From contig JAJHTX010000001.1 in the NCBI GenBank assembly GCA_032164295.1, positions 1,302,001 through 1,366,000 on the forward strand: a DNA stretch of 64,000 bases. The letters run 5' to 3'. The translations under genes were made by a program, and so were the position numbers. This DNA comes from Inonotus obliquus. Taxonomy: Eukaryota > Basidiomycota > Agaricomycetes > Hymenochaetales > Hymenochaetaceae. The notes under the pieces are model-generated. The model saw nothing but the letters and a program-made list of their open reading frames with translations. It did no database searches and was not told where the DNA came from. Of the stretch, positions 46,264 through 58,707 are shown piece by piece; positions within the stretch are counted from its first letter, which is position 1, and the number at the start of each line of letters is the position of its first letter.

Positions 46264-47024
46264 AATTAATTGGATTTAGGCAGGAGTGGGGAGGGAAAAA
46301 AACCTGCGGGAAGGGAAAGGATGAGCGGGGATAGTGGCTAGTGGCTGAGGAGGTAGAGCGAGGTGAGCGCAGGAGACTCTTTGAAAGCAAAATGACCGCC
46401 GTGTTAACACAAATTTTTGGTCAAATAGGATTATCTAATCACGCACGCCAATCATGTTCTGTTTAATTCGGCACGGATTACATCATGTGGCAGGCACAGA
46501 GCCATCGTCTTCAATCTCCCACTACTCCCGATTCTATCCGACATATTATAATCTCAGATCGTGCATAAAAGGAAAGGGAAAACGTTACAAAGGACATTTC
46601 ATTAATATTATTTAACCAGGTTACGCTGGATATTGACATTGACGTGTCACGCCAGCGTAAAGACCGGCGAGAGCAAAATCAAATACGTTCCGATTCGTCC
46701 GTACTCTCTGGATGATTACTTGCCCGTGATGACCACGCCGTGCCCACCCTCGGAATCTTCACCGAAAGTCAAGTGACTGAATCTCACCCTCGCCCAGACA
46801 AACTTGATAGTAATACGGCAACAGTACGGCGACCCGTGCGGAATTAGCGCGCTAGATCCATTTTGCACTTCGTCTACTGAATAATAATACACCAGATAAT
46901 GGTACAAGACGGTTGGAATGCAAGAGAGATAGAGTGCAAGATTGACATTGTGAAATTCGTGAGTCAGCAAGAAAGAAATATGGTCAAAGGACCTTTTGGG
47001 GTGCCGGAACATATTGAATCGCTC
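46264..47024. other. Intergenic region with one unexplained ORF
   Basis: It holds the promoter of the ankyrin-CCCH gene and the 3' flank of the GpsA-type gene. A minus ORF at 46716-47012 ends GEDSEGGHGVVITGK but matches nothing I know. A 9-bp inverted repeat lies at 46621-46629 and 46652-46660. Confidence 0.45.
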
Positions 47025-48368
47025 TCACGCAGTGAAGTTATCCATGCCGAGTTTGCGCTGTAATACGGCTAGCGGCCCGTTCTTGGTCGGTGGTGGCAAA
47101 TCCAACTCAATCTTCGACGGACGCGACATCAGCTCCTGAGCTCGGACCTTCACATCAGTACCCTCGTACAACACTTCATAAATTCCAGTTGCAATCGGTG
47201 CGCTCACACCAAGCTCCTCAACTAGCGTCTTGAGTGCCTTGGCCGTTGTAACACCCTCCGCGACAGATCCGAGCGTGCGAATGATCTCTTTCAGAGTTTC
47301 TCCCTTACCTAGCCGGTAGCCAACCGTGTAGTTTCGCGAAGTTGATGATGAGCATGTTAGGAATAAATCTCCTACGCCCGCAAGCGTTAGGAAGGTGTGT
47401 GAATCTGCTCCGTATGCTGCACCAATCCGCGTCATCTCTGCCAGGCCACGCGTGATGAGCACTGCAGAAGGTCAATTTCACCACTATTCTAGCAGTAATT
47501 TCAAATGTAAGTACGTACTAGCTCGCGTGTTGTTCTCAAAGCCCAGACCATCGGAGATACCGGTGGCAATCGCGTATACGTTCTTTAGTGCACCAGCAAG
47601 CTCGACGCCAATGGGGTCGGTCCAGGTGTAGCATCGAAACCATGGTTGGTGAAAGACCTGAGAAGCACGCTCTGCATGGAGGGTGGAGAAGGACGCGATT
47701 GTTACGGAAGTTGGCTGTCGCCGGACAATTTCCTTCGCGAACGAAGGGCCGGATAGGAAGGTTGCGACTCTGGCCACCTCCGGCCCACATGTATCGGCGA
47801 TGATCTCGAGAGTGAGGGAGCGAGTGTTGATTTCAATACCCTTGTTCACGAAAATGAGGAGTGGCATGTTTTTCGAGTCGAGGCGGGTTTGTAGCTCCGT
47901 GAGTAGTCCTCTTAATGAAGAATGCCGTTAATCGGAGTTCAAGTAAGAAACAGGACGGGGTACTGACCGTAGTCCTTCAGTCGGAATGGCAAATAGGAGC
48001 ACATCAAGACTGGCAAGAGTCTCTGGAGAAGGTAGATCCGGGCCAACGGCAGTAATGATTTCAGGAAACTCATGGTCCTGAAGGTAGTCCTTGTTGCGAT
48101 GGTGCAGGTTGAAGTACTTGACTTGCTCTGCGTCACGCGACCAAAGGAGAACCTCATGCTCGGAGTCACCGAGGTGGTCCGCAAGGCAACTACCAAAGTT
48201 ACCTGCGCCTAGCACACAGATTTTGGTCTTTGGCGGAGACGAGACGGGCGAATGGGACATGTCGAAAGTTGCAATTTTGCTAGAAGATAAAGCAGCGCGG
48301 GGGCGAGGACAATGGGGGATTGAGAGACGTGCGTAGATGGAATGAGGTTTGTGAATGAGAGCTTGCAT
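47025..48368 (-). CDS. NAD(P)-dependent glycerol-3-phosphate dehydrogenase, bacterial GpsA type
   Basis: Three main exons. The N-terminus MQALIHKPHSIYARLSIPHC is Arg/His-rich and could be a targeting leader; MSHSPVSSPPK is an alternative start. The Rossmann motif is VLGAGNFGSCLADHLG. Then come LFAIPTEGLR-, IFVNKGIE, FLSGPSFAKEIVRRQPTSV, the catalytic-lysine block VELAGALKNVYAIATGISDG and LGFENNTRA-MLITRGLAEM, and LAGVGDLFLTCSSSTSRNY, VAEGVTTAKAL. This pattern is that of bacterial GpsA, not of fungal Gpd1 (which has GSGNWGT). It makes glycerol-3-phosphate from dihydroxyacetone phosphate for lipid or glycerol synthesis. Compartment unknown. Confidence 0.9.
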
Positions 48369-49050
48369 AGTGAAGGAGAAGCGTCAATGTTCAGTTGCGA
48401 GATGAAGACGTTTTGTGTTTTCGTACCTTCTGCCCTGGCTATAGACGAGCTTAAATACCTGAAGGATGGTAGAGATGGACGTAAAGAAGAGGAAGGAACT
48501 ATGCGAGTACACAGCATACAACTGGCTAGTTAGGAGTGCTAAGACGCGTGAAGCTCGCTAAACCCAAAAAAATCCCTCTTCCCTTTTGGGGGCACGCGTC
48601 ATTCTGCCCAGCTCGCGTGCCGGGCCATCCGGAGTCCTTGCCGATCCCGTCGTCTTGCCGGAGGATGGGTGAGTTGTACCCTTGAAAGTATCTTCACGAG
48701 GAAAGAAGTCTACTTGTGGAGTCGGATGCAGGTATACGCAGCAGATTGCTGAGAGCATCAGTAGCTTGATTTGCTGAGGATTTTGCTGCTTCTTTTCTTT
48801 CGCTCGTAAGTGACTTATTCCGCTGCCGGTGCGTGGATCCGGACTGCGTCCGAAATGGAATGATCGACGCAACGATTTGTGACTGTGACTGTCACATTCC
48901 ACGTCACTTCCCACCGCGGCATTTCATTTCGTTCCGCTCGGTGCTGCGTATCTCCCCTGGTCCTTACTTATTCCTACCTCTTCAACTTCTCCTCTGGAGC
49001 TCTGCTTTTCTCAACTAGACATACCCACATCATCTAATACTACTTTAACA
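48369..49050. promoter_or_regulatory. Divergent intergenic region, GpsA-type gene / SED5
   Basis: 682 bp without a convincing gene; the minus ORF 48558-48914 is not conserved-looking. It includes both promoters. A CT-rich stretch at 48950-49010 precedes SED5. Confidence 0.5.
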
Positions 49051-50584
49051 ATGCCCATCCAAGATCGCACAAACGAATTCAGGGCCTGTGTCGAGTCCAT
49101 TCGCAGCCGTTCCGCTGCTCCCGCAAGGGTGGCCGAACAACGACAGCGGCTGTTGCAACAGCGCGGAAAAGAAAACGCAAAGAGCGAGTTTACGCGCATG
49201 GCCACTGCTATTGGGAAAGATATCAGTGCTACGACGCTCAAGTTGAATAAATTGGCTCAACGTGAGTTTTCTCGTTATGCTTCTTCAAGACCCTGTCCGT
49301 ACAAACAATTACTCACATCCGTATCCACTTTTTTTGATTAGTTGCGAAGCGAAAGACGTTGTTTGATGATAGACCTGTGGAGATTAGTGTATGTCTTTCC
49401 ATTCCATTTCTTCCCCTAATATTTTTTCTTCGCGCTACCGTTAACCGCGCACCACACACTTTCATTTGCCGACAGTTCGACAAAAATACTCACCCATGCC
49501 GTTTCCTTTATCTAAAATCTAACAGGAACTCACGTACATCATCAAACAAGATATCGCGGCTATTAACAAGCAAATAGCGTCTTTACAAACGTATCTGAAA
49601 CAACAGCAAGTTCGGAGTGGAAAACATGTTGCGAATAAGCAGGTTGATGAGCACAATACGAATGTTGTGATGTTGTTGCAGAGTAAGCTTGCGGCGACAA
49701 GTATGGCCTTTAAGGATGTGTTGGAGGTGCGGACGCAGAATATGAAGGAGTCGAAAGATAGGACGGACCAGTTTATGTCTTCGACGTCTGCTGCTGCAAG
49801 TCAGACTCCAGCGAGTACGTCCGAATCGTTTAGTTATTGAGCTTAGATCTTACTTATTGCACAGACTCTTTACTTTTCAATGGCCCTCGAGTCGGAGATC
49901 CTATGGGCGACGGTAGCACTGCTCGTACAGATACGAAGGGCAAAGGTCGTGCACGTCCAAACGGAGACGTCCTCGCCCTCGACTTGCTCTCAGCCGAAGA
50001 AGGTACAGCAACAACCGGAGGATCCAATTCACAAGGTCCCTTCGCACAAATGCAGCTCGTAGCTCAACAAGACGATTACATCCAACAACGTTCTTCGGCA
50101 ATCGAATCTATCGAAACAACCATAGCCGAACTTGGACAAATTTTCCAACAACTTGCTCATATGGTTGCAGAACAACGAGAGACTGTACAAAGGATTGATG
50201 CGGATACGATGGATATTGTTGATAATGTAGGTGGAGCTCAGAGAGAGTTGTTGAAGTATTATGCGAGTATTTCGAGTAATAGGTGGCTGATGTTGAAAGT
50301 GTTTGGTGTGCTTATTGTTTTTGTGAGTCGTCCTTTGTTTCTTGTTTCTTTTGTTTCGTGCTACGCTTCTTCCTTCTTGCGCCCCGACTTCTCACTCGCT
50401 TGTTCGAGTGCACGAGTACCGAAGCCACCCGCGCTCCATCGCCTCTTATCGCTTCTTTTGGTGTCTTCGTGCTATCTTCTTTTGTTTTCGTTAACCTGCG
50501 AGAGCTGTGCAAAAACACAAACTAACGAATCCTCCCCCTCGTTTTATTCGTTTGTAGTTCCTGGTGTTTATCCTCGTATCATAG
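49051..50584 (+). CDS. SED5: Golgi syntaxin Sed5 (Qa-SNARE)
   Basis: Exons join as MPIQDRTNEFRACVESIRSR (N-terminal peptide that binds Sly1), KSEFTRMATAIGKDISATTL, LAKRKTLFDDRPVEIS, ELTYIIKQDIAAINKQIASL (Habc helices), and the SNARE motif around QQDDYIQQRSSAIESIETTI and IFQQLAHMVAEQRETV with the central Gln. The tail anchor LMLKVFGVLIVF is completed by the last 27-nt exon (50558-50584) coding FLVFILVS. The preceding intron (50323-50557, 235 nt) is long for this window, and its reading frame stays open. Sed5 mediates ER-to-Golgi and intra-Golgi fusion. Confidence 0.93.
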
Positions 50585-50908
50585 ACGTCGGTACCTCCGT
50601 CGGCCCGAAGCTTCCATACCCCGTCTACCTCCCCGTCACCACGCCACACCATACCACCACATCACCACACCACTGTGTTTTTATTGCGGAATTTATTGTC
50701 TCTCTTTTCCGACCCCGAGGACATTGTCGACTACCTCTCTTTGCGCATCTCCCCTTGTCCTCGTTTACCGTCATCGACGTTGTTGTGCTGGCGCACGCCT
50801 TTCTTATAATAAAATGTATATGCTATTTGCACTAAAAAAGATGAGATACTGGTGGGTAGAAGAGACATCTGAGCAGACTAAGCGGCATCACTAGTACAGA
50901 CAGGACTA

Positions 50909-52152
50909 TCATCCAACAGGGATAGCGTTAACACCAGTCCCTAGATCTTTATTTCTCGGTTTCTTTGCACCTCGTTTCTTGTTGCTGGAGTGTTTGATAC
51001 CACCGCGGTGAGTAATGCCTTCGGAGGGGTCGCCTGATTCGGGAATGGACCATGTACGTTTTTGGGTTGGGTGAGTGGTTGATCCTGAGGTTGTTGAGTG
51101 TCGCTGCGAAGTTGAGAGCGTGTTGGTTGGTGATTGGATGAAGTCAAGGTCGATATTGGTTGAGTCGGAATTGGGATTTGGAGGGGGTCTTTGAAGATGT
51201 TTCTTCTAGGGAGAATGATTATCAGTTAATTTCCAAAAAGCACAGTGCAACCAAGTGTCGAATAAAAATTCACCCTCTGCAAGTCTAACTTCCGATTCCG
51301 ACCTTTTAGTTTTTCAAGCCGAGTAGTGCTCTTCCCCCCACCTCCAGCAGTGAGTTCGACGTTAATCTGTCGACCGTCAAGAGTTGAGTGATGGAGTTTG
51401 AGAGCTTGTTGAAGGGAGGTTCGGTTGGCGAATTCGAGGAAAGCGCAGCCTTTGGATTTTGTTGAAGTTGTCGCGTTTTTGGTTTTGGATGGTTTGGGCG
51501 TTAGGAGACGGATTGTTGGTGGTGGGTCTGACGGTCATAGGCATCAGTCTCTAATGGAGTTGGATTATTGGATAGCGTACCTATATGCGCGAAGTGTGCT
51601 TGGATAGCTTCTTTTGAAGTTGCGTATTTTAGATTACCTTGACTGAAGTAAATATTATGTATATGAACATGAGTAACAATACGTACCGACGAATAGAATA
51701 TATCTGGATTTGTTTTTCTGGGATTGGGCATCTTCACTCTCGACGTTCTCGTCTCCATCTGAAGACTGCCGTTTTCTTTTCTTTGATTTCGGAGTGTCAC
51801 CATGTACCTGTGGATCGACGCCTCCTTCGGCTTGAGGGCGCTTCCGTTTCTTTGATGACTGTTCAGTTGAAGTACCAGCGTCAGCGTCAACATTATTACT
51901 CTTCACAACCCTTCCGTCGTGACTAGCACTGATACTCTGCTGCTGCTGCGCCTTCTTCCCCTTTCTCCTATCTGAAGACTTCGTATCCAGATTCTCCGAA
52001 GTTCCTAATTCGTCGTCGATGATATCGTCGGCTTCCGGAATGTCCTCCGGCTCTCCGAATTTCACTCCCTTGGTTTTTTTGTTGGATAGTTTCTGACGAA
52101 ACACCAGTCCTTTGCGCTGTTTCTTCGTAAGTTTCTGCTGTGGTTGTGGCAT
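50909..52152 (-). CDS. RRM nucleolar protein, Nop6-like
   Basis: The N-terminus MPQPQQKLTKKQRKGLVFRQ is basic. A long Lys/Ser/Asp-rich low-complexity segment follows with several KKRKR nuclear signals. One RRM is formed across introns: RYILFVG-NLKYATSKEAI (RNP2), QAHFAHI, PTIRLLTPKP, and STKSKGCAFLEFANRTSL (RNP1) with LKLHHSTLDGRQINVELTAG. After KSTTRLEKLKGRNRKLDLQR the C-terminus has KRTWSIPESGDPSEGITHRG and ends NAIPVG; the other frame over this exon (ending REIKI) is a shadow. This is the architecture of yeast Nop6, a factor in early 40S assembly. The orthology call rests on architecture. Confidence 0.85.
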
Positions 52153-52684
52153 GGTCGAGTTTGGGTTTCAGGACGGAATTGTGGTGAAGCAGAAACGGGA
52201 GTAGATTTAGACCGTCCGATGATACAGGAGCTGGGAAAGGGGGTGCAGTTGCGAGCGAGCGCAAATGAAGAGCTGCAGTGAATTCTTTCCTTTGGTGGGA
52301 TTGACGCTGTGCAAAAGTCTGGGAGGGAACAGGAGAGAAACACAGCAGAAGTTGACCGGAGAGATGAAAGCTCCTAGAACACACGAGGCAACACAGTAAC
52401 GATATTATTACTATCGGCCAGCCAGCGAGAAGCTTTCAGCCTTGCAGCAGCCCAGTCCTTCTTATATGGTCGGTAGGGCATTCACCCTTGCCGTGCCCTG
52501 GACGTCGTCGTCGCCGCGATACCACCAGGAGATAGGGAGAGAGGGAAACCATAGGGTGAGAAAATACTTAATTAAATAATAAAATGGGAGCCAAATAAAG
52601 ACATACAAAGCTAATTACTCGTCTCCACTTACACAGTTCAAAGTTCTCCTCCCGTCCGCTTCGAATGCCCACGACGGCGTATTT
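52153..52684. promoter_or_regulatory. Divergent intergenic region
   Basis: 532 bp between the Nop6-like gene and the large disordered gene. No gene seen; the minus ORFs 51968-52384 and 52062-52343 extend from coding sequence and appear spurious. Confidence 0.45.
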
Positions 52685-55600
52685 ATGGCAGACAAATCCA
52701 AAGAGCACAACGATGCTCAAGCCCAACCTCAGCCGTCGTCTTCATCGTCGACCTCAAGGTGGCGAAGACTGTCTTCCTCGAGAAGAAAGGACGACAACAA
52801 CAACAACCCACCACCTCCGACGCAACGTCCCGGTCCAACGCCTACACCTGGTCCAATCTCGACCTCTATTTCTACTAATACGACTACGACTATTGCAACG
52901 GCTGCAACTACTTCGACTGGCTCGACGAACGCAACGAGCTCATCTTCGCATCCAGCCCTCGTCCCCGCACCAGACAGCAGAAAGGAGATTAGAAAGTTGT
53001 TCCGCGAAAGGGATAGCGACACGGCTACCACGACCGCAAGTGACAAGGATAGCGAGTGTAGTAGACCAATGAAGGCTATAGAGGAGCAGGCCGCCCGTCG
53101 GGCATTACGTGCAGCCTCTGCTATTGACCTCCGAGTTCCCTCAACACTCGTGCCTGACTCGTTGCCTGTGCAGCCCTTGCAGGACATTCCCGACGCGGCA
53201 CAATTTCGTCCAAAATACAATTTGTTCAACCCCGTGGGTCCCAAATGGTACATAAACCACCACCTCATCCCTCCCCATACTCGCATCCCGCTTTCATCAA
53301 CCTTCTCACCGTCCTACGCGCCATCACGAACTGCGATCGGCGCCGGCGCAGCCACAGCGATTGACGCTGGGCGCATGCCCGTACTCAACAGGACACCTTC
53401 TGGCTCGCCACTTCCGACGCCGACTGCTTCACAGACCCGCCTCGGTGAGGGATTTCATCCGAGGCGGACTCGCAAACTCTCCAACACTGCCCATGACAAT
53501 GTGGACATGCTCGATGTTTCCGATCCGTCTGGTATGAATTGGCACCACCAGTCTCCGTATGACGTCGGCGGCCTCAGCGGGCCAGCACCGCAAGAGGTAT
53601 GTTGGTCATCATTTTTGAATAAATATTTTGACTGATGACATACTGTCTTTGTATTTCATCACTTACTCCCAATGTTATTCTTGGTAGCCTCCACCACTGG
53701 GTCGATTAAGAACGACGAGTGCAACGCGTCAGAACGGTCAACCCGGTCGACCAACTAATCCTTCTCCACTTTCGCAGTCAACCTCAGCTGTGCACCTCTC
53801 GGAGTTCCCACACGCCACCGCTCCGCCTCGCAGACGTACGCTAAGTAAATCTGCAGCAGGCATCCGACGATTCTTCTCGGCTTCATCAGAGGACATTACG
53901 AAGGACGAGAAAACAACGTACGGGGCTATCACACCTGCGGAGGGTGAAGAGAACGAAAGAATCGCTACACGACGCAAGCTTTCAAAACGCGGTCGGACGG
54001 CGCCACCGGTACTCATGACGGAATCCGCTGCAACGAACTTACTGTCGGTACCTTCCTCCGGCACGGACAGGAAAGAGAAGCGCTCGAGCTTCATGGGTCG
54101 TATTGGGAAGAAGTTCAGTGTGCTGCGCAAGCCAATAAACGAGCACCACAGTTTCGTAGATCGGCGAGTTGAGCATCATAGCGATTACAAGCGGGAACGC
54201 AGACCATCTTTGTCTTCATCTATCAAAGATGGCAGTGTTCAGGTTTCCTTACCACGGAAATTGAGCAAGCGCATTCCTCCGTCTGCGCATGAGCGTAGGG
54301 AGCAGATTGCACATCGTACGTCTGCGTCGATTGATATTGATATACCGATCACCATGGGTAATCTCATGATTACTAACCCTGATCATCCGAGCTCGGGGGC
54401 ACCATCACCTATCAACTTAAAGGTGCCTAACGCTTTGAACGCTTCGCCTCAATCAACCATTGCACCACTCCCCCCTCCGAAGGACTCGCCGCCGCTCTTC
54501 CTGAATTCCGGGACTGATGATGACGAGCCGCGCAGGAAATCTGTACTCAGAGTCACAAATACTCCCGATGAGTCGTCAGATATACATGACCAAGAGCAGA
54601 AGGTACTTCAAACTGCCCCTCGGCAGCAAGCTCAGCCTCAGCCCTCTGAATCTAGCCGCCCATCTCAACAATCCGTGCAAAATTCCTTCGCCGCTATACC
54701 CAGCCAAGACCGTCCTCTTTCCCCGCTCCTTCCCCCTCCTCCTCTAACCCAACATAATATCCCCTCTATACCTTCCTTCTTTTCGCCTGCAGTAGTGTCC
54801 GTCTCCCTTTCAACTGCAGATTTCAGTAGCCCTCCGCCACTACCATCTAAAACCTTCGTCGATCCCGCGTCGCTGACAGATTCACCTACAGCCTCCCAGA
54901 TGGACATTGACCGTATTCCCGATATTGCGACTGAGCCAGATTATGATCGTCGCGCCGAGACTCCGACCACTGTGCCACCTGTACCGTCTCTCCCTGCTTC
55001 TCCAAGCGTGGTAGCTTCGGCTGCACCACGTCAGCAATCGAACCTACGTACTTCTGTTGTGCCCTTTCCAAGTGGTGATAACATGCCACCACTAGAAACG
55101 TCCCCACGCGCGCATGCTTTGCGGCCGCAGAAGGATAAGGGTAAAACCGCCGAAACGGATGACGATTCGCCTCTGAGTCGCGCTTCGCTCTATGTCAACC
55201 CCCCAACACCAATGGCAAATCCATCAACAATTCCTTTTGTTGCTCCACCGCCTCTCGTAGGTGCGCGCGGAATTCCAGCAGCGCGGTTGGCAGCCATGGA
55301 TACGGCGGAGGAAAAGGAACACGAGAGGGAAAAAATACGAGAAAGGGAAAAGGAGAAGAGGAGACAGAGCGAGCTGGATCGTGAAAAGCTGGAGAGAGTT
55401 AGAGAATGGGAACGCGAGAAGGAGAGAGAAATAGAGCGTGAGCGGGAGAAGGAGAGAGAGAGGGACCGGGAGAGGGAACGAGAAAGGGAGTGGTTGAGAG
55501 AGCAGAAGGAGAAAGAAGTCGCGAAAGAGAGAGAGCGAGACAAGGAGAGAGAACGTGAGAAAGAAAGGGAACGCGAGAGGGAGAGGGTGGAAAGAGAGCA

Positions 55601-57056
55601 GGAGAGGGTAGAAAGAGAGCGAGAGAGGGAGCGGGAAAAGGAGAGGGATAGAGCGGCTCGTGCAGCACGGAGAGAATCCAGGCGAGACGACCGGGAGAAG
55701 GAGCGGTCGTCGCGCTATGATGATCGACCTAGAGGGGAGGAAAGGGACTCTCATTATGATAATCATGGGAGAGTGGACGAGAGGACATCAAGGTATGAAG
55801 ATAAATCCAAATATGAGGACAGGGACCGTTCGGCTCGTTACTCTAAGCGCGACAGCATGGACAGAGAGCGGGAGCGGGAACGCGACCGGAGCTCGCGTAA
55901 GGATAGGAAGGACCGCTCGTCGACAACGGAAACCTTCCGACTCGTGCGCTCGCCATCCGAAAACGCCCACTCTGGAGCATCGACTGCTATTCCTGTTGGA
56001 CAGGAACAATGGACACTTGTGGAGGCTCCTGTAAAGCATGATAAGGATCGCGGTTCTCGTAGAGAGAAGGAGCGGGACAGAGATCGGGACAGAGATCGGG
56101 ATAGGGAGAAGGTCGAGAAAGGTCGACGACGCGAGAGTAAGAGGGATGATAAGCGCGAAAGCATGCAGGAGTCAAGTCGTAGTAATCACCGACAGAGTAG
56201 CACGAACGACGCAGTGACTGCTGCTCGTGCACCCCTTGAAAATAGCTTGCGCCACCAACGATCTCGGAGCCTCGACGACCGGCACGTTAACGGAGATTCT
56301 CGTGCGTATGACAAGGAGAAGGAGAGGGAGAAGGAGAAAGACAAGCGTCGACATTCGCGTCGGAGGGAGAGTAAACAGGTAAACGGCACCGGACACTCCT
56401 CGGATTCGCGCTCATCGAATACAGGTGAGAACTCGCTTACAAACGGAAACGTAAATTCTGGCGCGTCGGTGGAGCGACGTGGTTCGCTTCGTCGAGCTGT
56501 TTCCGACGTCCCGGCCGGAGCTGAGCAGATGATGTCAATGACGGCGCAAGATGTTTGGCAGGTAGATCGTATCTGGAAGGGCAAGACCTTGTATGATCCT
56601 CGTGATGGAGGCGCGTCGAATATTCATAGCGGAGGTTCCAGCTACGACCCGCGTAATTCTGTGTATAGCGGGAATGGCGTCGTCCCCGGTGCCACGTACA
56701 TGATATCCAGCCCCTACTACGATCCGACTCATGCTTCGCTTTTTCATCAGGCCTCTTTTTACGCAATTCCTGTCTCTGTCGGACATAATTCTTCTCCACC
56801 TGCCACGCAATTGTACCCCTCACAATCAACTTTTTCTCCAGGACGGCACGACTATCCGAATACATACCGCTCGTCATATCCCGAGACCCTTGACATGAAC
56901 TCTCCTCCACCAATGCGCGCGAACCCGCTCCCTGAACCTCCACGACAGTCTACTTACTCCCCTGAGCCTCTCGTCTTGGACAACCCACGAGCTGATGACC
57001 CTAATACTCTAACTCCCGAATATTGGAGCGCTTATGCTGGCATTGCGACGCATTGA
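52685..57056 (+). CDS. 1426-residue disordered protein with a long charged helix
   Basis: Two exons, 52685-53596 and 53688-57056, joined in phase. No catalytic domain recognised. The N-terminal third is Ser/Thr/Pro-rich with an ordered patch (FRPKYNLFNPVGPKWYINHH). Residues near SAAGIRRFFSASSEDI and RKEKRSSFMGRIGKKFSVLR are basic and could bind membranes or partners. Around 55300-55670 lies a stretch almost wholly of Glu, Arg and Lys (repeats such as EREREKERERD), probably a single alpha-helix or coiled coil, and a second such stretch lies at 56040-56130. The C-terminus, with QDVWQVDRIWKGKTLYDPR and STYSPEPLVLDNPRADDPNT, is Tyr/Pro-rich. A scaffold or cytoskeletal role is only a guess. Confidence 0.8.
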
Positions 57057-57947
57057 TCCATCCGTTTATTTCTTCGAGCTTTTCTATGCATTTGGAGTGA
57101 CTTAGGGTGCCTTTGGACGCTACTCAAGTTTAGTACATTAGATGTCTTTTGATATTTTTTTTCGGTTTTCGTTTCATTTCATCCTGCACTACCATACCCC
57201 TGCAAGATTTTTCTTTACTTCGTGCACTAACACACAATTATCAGATTCGTCTGTATATATCATTGGGCTTGTTGTCTTATTCCCACCTTCCAGCCACTAC
57301 TTATTTGCGATTTTATCATTCTATTCTGTTCTTTTGACCGTTGATTTCTTGTGATGACCTGAGTCGAGCGCACACTGTCAATCACTTTCGATTACCTTAT
57401 TCATTTTTTGCTCTGCTTTCTTTCTTGATTCTGATCCAAGTATTCATTCATGTACGAGTCCTAAACCACTTGATATTTCTTTTCGTTTCCGGTTATGGAG
57501 TAATATTTTACTTTGTCTTGTCGAGGAGGAAAGTTAAGAACGAAGAAATAAATCGGAATAGACTGGACCTTCACTTTCCTAATCACGCAGAGTGTATTTG
57601 AGATGATTGATATTGATAGGGAGACTAATGTGATACACCAAGAAAGAAAGAGTAGAACAGAAGGGAAAGATATATTCGTATGAAAACATGATGATGAGGT
57701 AAACACATGACTTGATGAGACTCCAACCAAAAACAACAAGAAGACGAGTGGTGAGTGCGTGCGGTGTGAGCGTAGGCCACGGATTTACTCTACATGATAG
57801 ATGAAAGTTAGATCCAGTAACACAACAGAGACAAAGCAAAGATAAAAACCGGGTATGATGACCTTGAAGCGACGATGCGAGGAACAACAGACTCGGAAGA
57901 GCGAAGCGGGAGCAAGAGAAGGACAGAGAAAAGAAAGAAAAGAAGTA
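57057..57947. other. Convergent 3' region, 0.9 kb
   Basis: T-rich on the plus strand after the large gene and A-rich before the next one, as expected for two facing 3' ends. ORFs at 57142-57739 are low-complexity. No gene seen. Confidence 0.6.
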
Positions 57948-58707
57948 TCAAGTAATAGACCATTCAGTATACTGACGTGTCTCAACCGGAAAATCAATTT
58001 CAGGATAATCATCATACGTAGCATCCGCGTCCAAAAACCTTCTTAACCTTGCAACTTGAGACGAAAGATACATAACGATGATTTGCATTTTGATTTCGAG
58101 GTTGAGTCTTAAGACGTCGGAACATGTTTTGAGAGCTTGTTCTCGTGTGGCTACGAACATGTTTCCGTCGAAACCGAGTTGTTTGAGGTTATCGATGAGT
58201 TCGGAGAATTCGGAGCACCAGCCCAGGACGCCTAACTACATATTAGATAGAAAGGGATGAGAATGGGAATGGGAATGGGAATGATGATTTGGTGTGTGGA
58301 TATACGAAGAAGGATGTCAACTTACTTGCCCATACTGTTTATAACGCGTGAACAACACGTTTGGAGCGTTCTTCAGCGCATATATGAATCGCTCGTTCTC
58401 TTCGACTACGTTTGGAGCTGGGATGTATGCGTCCTGTGGTACAGACGGAGTTGGGATTTCGGGCTGGAAGGAGCGTGTATCAGTAATTCAAGAATCTGGG
58501 AGAAGCAAAGACGATGGCTTCGATATTTCACCTCGTGTTGTCTGGGTGGAGGGTCCTACCATAATCACATTCGCCAGTTAGCTTTGGAAGGCAAATTGCA
58601 GCCATAGAGGGAGGACACACCTTGAACCACTCGAAATTCTCAAAATCCGGTTCCTCGTCCGTATAATCCCAATCCAGCGTCTCCCCATGCTTAGTATGAA
58701 TCGGCAT
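57948..58707 (-). CDS. Conserved fungal protein of unknown function
   Basis: Three exons at least. The first in-frame ATG is at 58707 (MPIHTKHGETLDWDYTDEEP, then DFENFEWFK). The frame continues upstream through Ser/Asn-rich codons to about 58985 without an ATG, so an earlier start in an unplaced exon is likely. The next exons give PEIPTPSVPQDAYIPAPNVV, ERFIYALKNAPNVLFTRYKQ, GVLGWCSEFSELIDNLKQLG, and FDGNMFVATREQALKTCSDV, then MQIIVMYLSSQVARLRRFLD, ending TRQYTEWSIT. I associate this with a conserved basidiomycete family without known function; no catalytic motif is evident. Confidence 0.7.

Noticed and set aside
46716..47012. Minus ORF of 98 codons after the GpsA-type gene
   Set aside because: No recognised family and no good upstream exon; mentioned in the intergenic entry but not called.
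47928..48196. Alternative-frame minus ORF in the dehydrogenase gene
   Set aside because: Out of frame with the Rossmann motif exon.
55190..56232. Several minus ORFs antisense to the charged helix
   Set aside because: Mirror images of the Glu/Arg/Lys repeats (Ser/Leu/Phe runs); the plus frame is 1426 codons long.
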